The notes under the pieces were generated by a model, which did no database searches, was not told where the DNA came from, and was given only the letters and a program-made list of their open reading frames with translations. Of a stretch of DNA of 7,056 nt, positions 1-5,600 are shown piece after piece; position 1 is the stretch's first letter; each line of letters starts with the position of its first letter. Made by a program: the position numbers and the translations under genes. The DNA comes from JBFJVZ01 sp041623895 (GTDB taxonomy: Bacteria; Planctomycetota; Planctomycetia; Pirellulales; Pirellulaceae): the NCBI GenBank assembly GCA_041623895.1, contig JBFJVZ010000401.1, positions 1-7,056 of the forward strand, given 5' to 3'.

Positions 1-664
1 CCAGCGCGTCGATGCGTTCGTTCACGGCATCGAGTCTGTCCACCAGTTTGTCGATCACTTGCTTGGACTCTTTGACTTGCGGGGACGGCGCGGCTGCGGC
101 CTGTTTTTCGATTTTTGCGCCCAGGTATTGTCGTTCGTCGGGCGGATACAGGGTGTGAGCGAACGTTTGGCCGCGGCCGGGCGGCGTCAATGCTTCCACC
201 AGGCCTTTCTCGATCAATTGGTTGATCACTTCCTGAGCCGCGCTCATATCCGCAAGCGGACTCATCCTTGACGCCCGGGTGCGAATTTCGCCGGCGGTTT
301 GCGGACCGCGCAGCAGCAGTTCGGTGATCACGGCCGCCTGCGGGCTATCCAATTCCAGCCAGTCGTAGGCTGCGTGGCGATACTTGGTAACGCGGCCGCT
401 GCCTTGAATCTCGCGGACGGCACCAAGTTCACGAAGTTCATCCAAGGCCAGCAGCGCATCATTTTCGTCCACGTCCATTTTGGGCGCACGATTTGATTTC
501 TGGTTACAGCCGGTCACCAGAGCTGCCAGCGACAGCGGGTAATTATCGGGAGTCGTTTTTGCTTTTTCGACCAGCACGCCCAGCACCCTTCGGGCCGTAG
601 CGGACAGAGGAGCGGGTTTCGCTTTTTCTTCGTCGGTTTGGTCGTGATTGGATTCGTCGTTCAT
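1..664 (-). CDS. yceH: YceH/DUF480 (UPF0502) family protein, 3' end cut by window edge
   Basis: The reverse strand reads 221 codons from ATG at 664-662 to the window edge without a stop. Hallmarks of the DUF480 family are plain: TTPDNYPLS (residues 37-45), CNQKSNRAP (53-61), RVTKY (91-95), LLLRGPQTAGEIRTRA (116-131) and RM at 133-134. The fold known for this family is a pair of winged-helix domains, here about 20-100 and 105-180, followed by a C-terminal heptad-like helix (about 197-221, KQVIDKLVDRLDAVNERI) that looks coiled-coil. E. coli YceH, as I recall, is about 215 residues, so only a few codons are probably missing. The first 19 residues are a hydrophilic, acidic and lysine-containing extension absent from E. 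coli YceH. The start is supported by a GGAG five bases upstream. The biochemical role of the family is poorly defined; DNA binding is suggested by the fold only. It is divergent from the sulfatase gene, with no functional link visible. Confidence 0.95.
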   Translation of the reverse strand, partial: MNDESNHDQTDEEKAKPAPLSATARRVLGVLVEKAKTTPDNYPLSLAALVTGCNQKSNRAPKMDVDENDALLALDELRELGAVREIQGSGRVTKYRHAAYDWLELDSPQAAVITELLLRGPQTAGEIRTRASRMSPLADMSAAQEVINQLIEKGLVEALTPPGRGQTFAHTLYPPDERQYLGAKIEKQAAAAPSPQVKESKQVIDKLVDRLDAVNERIDAL

Positions 665-860
665 CAAGACTCCAAGAATTGTTTTCGTGTGTGCCGATCC
701 GCCGCTCACCTGCACAGTATCTTCGCGTTCAGCCGACAAACACTCAAGCTCCCCAGCCGGGAAGCGAAACCGGTTACGATATTTAGCGCGATTCGGAGAA
801 TTCGACGACTTTCGGTTACCATGACGGCATTCCGTTCGTTCCCGCCACTCGGTTTTGGTC
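665..860. other. Divergent intergenic region between yceH-like gene and sulfatase gene
   Basis: This spacer must hold the promoters of both divergent genes, or at least their 5' leaders. It is visibly more AT-rich around 774-810 than the flanking genes. An isolated -10-like TACGAT lies at 775-780 on the plus strand, but no convincing -35 partner is seen at 16-18 bp, so no promoter is called. An 8-bp palindrome, AACCGGTT, lies at 768-775. Short reading frames that cross the region (an ATG at 821 that is out of frame with the sulfatase, and frames entering from the yceH side) show no protein-like character. Confidence 0.5.
670..673 (-). promoter_or_regulatory. Shine-Dalgarno site of the yceH-like gene
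   Basis: The reverse strand reads GGAG followed by five bases (TCTTG) and then the ATG at 664-662. Motif and spacing are those of a standard ribosome binding site, and it favours this ATG over the TTG codon immediately upstream. The two other genes in the window lack a comparable site. Confidence 0.7.
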
Positions 861-2483
861 ATGATTTTCGCAGCACGACTTTGCTTGTTTCTGTTTGTTT
901 GCCTGGTTTGCTCGCCTGTTTCGGCGGCCGACCGTCCCAATATCGTGATGGCCTTTGCCGATGACTGGGGCCAGTACGCCAGCGTTTATGGCAAACTCGC
1001 CCCGGGTGGGATCAACGATCATATCCCCACACCCAACTTTGATGCCGTTGCCGGCGAAGGCGTTTTGTTCACGCGCGCTTTTGTCAGCGCTCCGTCTTGC
1101 ACGCCCTGCCGAAGTTCGCTGCTATCGGGTCAGCATTTTTGGCGCTGCGGCCGGGGGGCGATTTTGCAGGGCGCAATTTGGGATCTGTCGATACCAAGCT
1201 ATCCGTTGTTGTTGGAATCAAGCGGCTATCGCATCGGGCACACTTACAAGGTTTGGAGCCCGGGAACGCCGGCCAACGCGCCTCACGGCGGCGCGGCTCG
1301 AGCTTTCAACAAACACGGCAGCCGTTTCAACGGGTTTTCGCAGTTCGTAATGAAGAGCGACGACCACGATGCGGCCAAGCAAACGCTGCTGGAGGAAGTC
1401 CGCCAGAACATGCGTTCCTTTTTGGATGCCGATGGGGACGCGAAAGTTGATGGCGACGCGCCGTTTTGTTACTGGTTCGGACCGACCAACGTGCATCGCA
1501 AATGGATCGCCGGCAGCGGCAAAGAGCTGTGGGGTATCGACCCCGACCAACTGAAAGGCAAATTGCCTCCGTTCTTGCCCGATGTGCCGGTCGTCCGCGA
1601 AGACTTTGCCGATTACTTGGGTGAAGTCAAAGCGTTCGACGAAGGCTTGGGTGTCGTGATCGCCGAGCTGAAACGGTTGGGCGTTTACGACAACACGATC
1701 CTGGTGGTCAGCGGTGACCACGGCATCCCGGGGATCAGCCGCGGCAAATGCAACTTGTATGACTTCGGCACGAAGGTTCCGCTGGCGATCCGCTGGCCGG
1801 CTGGAATCGAGAAGCAGGGCAGGGTGGTCGATGACTTTGTCAGTCTTCCCGATTTGGCGCCGACGTTCCTGGAAGCCGCCGGTGTGGCTGTCCCCGAAAC
1901 GATGATCGCGCGATCGCTGATGCCCGTGTTAACGTCGGACGGGTCGGGGCAAGTCGATCCAGCTCGCGATGCGGTCTTCACGGGGCGTGAACGCCATGTG
2001 GCTCTCGCTCGGACAGGCAACAAGCCGTATCCGCAGCGGGCGATTCGCACCGATCAATATCTGTACATCATCAATTTCAAACCTGATCGCTGGCCGATGG
2101 GTACCGGACCGGGATACGGTGCGCCGGATGGTCCGATGCCGAGTTACGAATTGTTGCGAGAGAACACGTTTGTGGCATTTGGTGATTTGGATGCCAGTCC
2201 CACCAAGGCTTGGGTTGTCACGCATCGCGACGAAGACCCTGAATCGTTTCACTACGCGGTCGGCCGGCCGCCCGAGTTCGAGCTTTATGACATCAACGCG
2301 GATCCGCATTGCCTGCGAAACCTGGCGTCGGAAAGCTCGCTGGCGGCTGTGCGGACAAAGCTGCATGGGCGGCTGATGGGAGAATTGCAGAAAACCGGTG
2401 ATCCCCGTGTTTCCGACGAGGTCGTGTTTGAAAAATCGCCGTATACCGATGTCTGGCGGCGACGTCCGGCCAGGAAGAAGTGA
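861..2483 (+). CDS. Secreted S1-family sulfatase, heparan N-sulfatase (sulfamidase)-like
   Basis: A 540-residue sulfatase, within the usual 450-550 range. Residues 1-22 form a signal peptide (hydrophobic 7-17, cleavage likely after SPVSA), so the enzyme is exported. RPNIV at 25-29 opens the alkaline phosphatase-like fold, with metal-binding Asp34-Asp35. The signature is CTPCRSSLLSG (80-90). Cys80 is the residue that the formylglycine-generating enzyme would convert in this class, and the CxPxR core is intact. His212 (in GPTNVHRKW), Asp286-His287 (SGDHG) and Lys305 (GTKVPLAIRWP) match the remaining metal and sulfate ligands. The C-terminal LYDINADP and a late TGDPR resemble the heparan N-sulfatase-like subgroup; the substrate, presumably a sulfated polysaccharide, is inferred. 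An acidic loop, DADGDAKVDGD (189-199), resembles an EF-hand. The start is taken at ATG 861 because it gives a clean signal peptide; an in-frame TTG at 855 is the alternative, and neither has a clear Shine-Dalgarno. No activating enzyme or transporter gene is adjacent in the window. Confidence 0.95.
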   Translation: MIFAARLCLFLFVCLVCSPVSAADRPNIVMAFADDWGQYASVYGKLAPGGINDHIPTPNFDAVAGEGVLFTRAFVSAPSCTPCRSSLLSGQHFWRCGRGAILQGAIWDLSIPSYPLLLESSGYRIGHTYKVWSPGTPANAPHGGAARAFNKHGSRFNGFSQFVMKSDDHDAAKQTLLEEVRQNMRSFLDADGDAKVDGDAPFCYWFGPTNVHRKWIAGSGKELWGIDPDQLKGKLPPFLPDVPVVREDFADYLGEVKAFDEGLGVVIAELKRLGVYDNTILVVSGDHGIPGISRGKCNLYDFGTKVPLAIRWPAGIEKQGRVVDDFVSLPDLAPTFLEAAGVAVPETMIARSLMPVLTSDGSGQVDPARDAVFTGRERHVALARTGNKPYPQRAIRTDQYLYIINFKPDRWPMGTGPGYGAPDGPMPSYELLRENTFVAFGDLDASPTKAWVVTHRDEDPESFHYAVGRPPEFELYDINADPHCLRNLASESSLAAVRTKLHGRLMGELQKTGDPRVSDEVVFEKSPYTDVWRRRPARKK

Positions 2484-2499
2484 CACCGTCCGCAAAGAA

Positions 2500-2521
2500 T
2501 GTCATCATGTCGGTGATGACA
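2500..2521. repeat. Perfect 8-bp inverted repeat between sulfatase and kinase genes (possible terminator hairpin or operator)
   Basis: TGTCATCA (2500-2507), a six-base spacer and TGATGACA (2514-2521) form a perfect inverted repeat starting 17 bp after the sulfatase stop. As RNA it would fold into an 8-bp stem with a six-base loop. The position fits a transcription terminator, but the stem has only three G-C pairs and no U-run follows, so an intrinsic terminator is doubtful. A 22-bp two-fold symmetric site could equally bind a dimeric regulator of the kinase gene 80 bp downstream. The rest of the 118-bp spacer (2484-2601) holds no credible gene or strong promoter. Confidence 0.45.
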
Positions 2522-2601
2522 ATCGCTTTCTGATCGTTGCGACCCGGACAGCGGCAAGATCTGACTGGGTCGTCCAATGATCCACCGCAAATGAGCCTTT
2601 G

Positions 2602-5600
2602 ATGAGCGAACGGTCAACGGCAAAAGATCTGCTTCGAGAAGTCGCGAAGCTGTCGGGTCAGCAGCGCGATAAGTTTATCGCTGCGCTGCCGGAAGACCAG
2701 CGAACGCAGCTGGAACGCGATTTGGCCGGCGAAGCCGCCACCGTCGACATGCAGATATCCGGCGGCCCGGGCACCGGGGCAACCACGATACTGCCACCGA
2801 ATGAAACGATGCCGGTTCGGTTGGAGAACGAAGTCCCCACGACGATCGGTCCTTACAGTATCGTGCAGCCGATTGGCCAAGGCGGGATGGGCCAGGTGTT
2901 CATCGCCGAACAGCACGAGCCGATCAAACGCCGCGTCGCCCTCAAGATCATCAAGACCGACGCGCCGTCGCGCGAAATCCTTGCCCGCTTTGGTGCCGAG
3001 CGTCAGGCGCTGGCGATGATGGATCATCAGAACATCGCCAAGGTGCTGGACGCCGGAATTACCGACGACGGCCGACCCTATTTTGCGATGGAGTTGGTCA
3101 AGGGCGTTCCGATCACAAACTTTTGCGACCGGCACAAGCTGACGCCCCGAGAGCGGCTGGACATTTTCGTGCAAACCTGCCGCGCCATCCAACACGCTCA
3201 TCAAAAGGGAATCATTCATCGCGATATCAAACCGTCCAACGTGTTGGTCACCGAATACGAGGGTCGTCCGATCGCCAAGGTGATCGATTTTGGACTGGCC
3301 AAAGCGTTGCAGGATCAAATCGTATTGACCGACCAAACGCTGTTCACGCAATGCGGTCAAATCGTGGGCACGCTCGAGTACATGAGCCCCGAGCAGGCAG
3401 AACTGAACACCCTGGATATCGACACCCGAACCGATGTTTATTCACTGGGCGTGATCTTGTACGAACTGCTAACCGGTTCGACACCGCTGGGCCGGGAGCG
3501 CATCAGGTCACAAGCCTATGACCAGGTTTTGCGTTTGATCCGCGAAGAAGATGCGCCGCGGATGATTTCCCGGATCTCAACAGCGCAATTCAGCGTCGCG
3601 AGTATCTCCGAACAGCGCAACATCGACTCCAGACAACTATCGTCGTTGCTGCGAGGCGATTTGCAGTGGATCGTGATGAGGGCGTTGGAAAAAGATCGCT
3701 CGCGCCGCTACGAAGGAGCCGGCTCGCTAGCCGATGATGTGCAACGGCACTTGGATGACGAACCGGTCGACGCGCGGCCGCCGACGATGAGCTATCGTCT
3801 TCACAAGGCTTATCGAAAACACAAAGCGGAATTCATCACTGCGGTCGGCATTGCCTGTCTGCTGGTCGCCGGTCTGGTCGGCACCGGGACAATGTGGCTT
3901 CAGGCCAGATCAGCCGCCAACAAAGCCAGTTTGGCCAAACGCTACGCGGAGGTCGAAGCCGCGAATGCTCGCGAAGCGGAAGCCGAAGCGACAATCGAAA
4001 AAAGCAAAGCATTGGCGGCCAAGCAACAAGTCGAAGCCACACTCGCCCGCTCCAACTATCTGTTTGCCTTCGCTCGTTGGGACGCCGGCCGCGTCGGCGA
4101 AGCGCTGGACTTGCTCCGACAAGTGCCGCCGGACTACCGCAACTTTGAATGGTATCTTGCCCAACGCAAATTCAATGGTGGTGACTTCACCATCTATGGA
4201 CACACCAGCACCGTTTCCGACGTCGCATACCGGCATGATGGCCAGCAAATCGCATCGGGCAGCTTTGACAAGACGATCAAGGTTTGGGATGCGATCACGG
4301 GCAAGCGACTGAAGACATTCAGCGGACACACATCCAATGTCACCAGCGTGGCATACAGCCCCGACGGCACTCGAATTGCCTCCGGAAGCACGGACAATAC
4401 GATTCGAATCTGGAACACGGATTCCGGCGATTCGCTGACACTGCGAGGTCACACGGGACCGGTCAACCGCGTCCGTTTCAGCCCCGATGGATCGCTGATT
4501 GCTTCCGCCAGCTGGGACAATCTCGTCAAGATTTGGGATGCAACGACCGGCCAACCAGGGCCGACGCTGAAGGGCCACGCCGGCGAAGTCTTGGACGTGA
4601 CATTTGCCCCCGGCGGTGCACTGGTCGCGTCCTGCGGCCGCGATAACGCGATCCGTCTTTGGGACCCAGTCAATGGTGAAGTCACGCAAACGATCAAAGG
4701 TCACACCGATCGTGTCACCAGCGTTGCTTTTCATCCCCGCGGTGATCTGCTGGCTTCGGCTAGTTTCGACCAAACCGTACGTTTGTGGACTCTGCCGACA
4801 GGCGCGCAGGTAAGAACCTTGAAACGACACTCAGGTAATGTCACCAGTGTCACATTCAGTCCCGACGGCGCGCGAATCGTGTCAGCAACCGACGACGATC
4901 GCCAACCAGGTACCATTCGCGTCTGGGATGCGAAAACCGGTGCTTTAAAATTAACGCTGAAAGGACACCAGCGCGGTGTCACCAGTGTCGCGCTGAACCC
5001 GGACGGGTCGCGAATTGCCTCCGCAGGCGGTTACGGGGACAACACCATCAAAGTCTGGGATGCCCGCAGCGGCGATGATAACAGTACTTTCAACGGACAT
5101 CTCGACCGCGTCACCAGCGTCGCGTTCAGCCCCGATGGTCAACGGATTGTATCAGGCAGTAACGACACCTCTGTTCAGATATGGGACGCTCGCTTGGCCA
5201 AACGAATCCGCATCCTTGCTGGGCATCGTGCAACGGTGACCGACGTCACCTTCAGCCATGACGGATCGCTGATCGCATCAGGGGGTGAAGACCGAGTTGT
5301 CAGACTTTGGGATGCCGAAAGCGGTGATTTGTTGATGACCCTGGACGGTCCGAAAGCCTCGGTGTCCAGCGTTTCTTTCAGTCACGACGATCAATTGGTC
5401 GCCGCGGGCAGTTGGGATCACTCCATTACGCTGTGGAATTCAAAAACAGGTCAATTGCACAAAACGTTGAAAGGTCATTCTTCGGGCGTGTTAACGGTCG
5501 CTTTCAGCTCCACTGGCAACTTACTGGCGTCTGCCGGCGACTTTCGCAAAGATTCGATCAACATCTGGGACGTCAAATCCGGGCAGGTCATTCAATCATT

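Noticed and set aside
59..496. Plus-strand open frames of 65-70 codons over the left end
   Set aside because: They oppose the YceH-family gene, whose family motifs are read on the minus strand.
771..819. Direct repeat CGGTTAC at 771-777 and 813-819, 42 bp apart (about four helical turns)
   Set aside because: A seven-base match is expected about once by chance in a spacer of this size, and there is no other support for an operator.
855..860. TTG at 855 as the sulfatase start
   Set aside because: It adds only two residues; ATG at 861 is the commoner codon and gives an equally good signal peptide. Not excluded.
1929..2495. A 188-codon minus-strand open frame over the sulfatase 3' part
   Set aside because: Composition shadow of the sulfatase gene. 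No recognisable motifs.
2614..3360. A 248-codon open frame on the minus strand
   Set aside because: It is antisense to the kinase domain, whose Gly loop, VALK and HRD motifs and DFG are read on the plus strand. It shows no domain of its own.
3910..4830. A 306-codon open frame on the minus strand
   Set aside because: It lies wholly opposite the kinase/WD40 gene, and its repetitive protein is the mirror of the repeats. The plus frame has clear domain motifs throughout.
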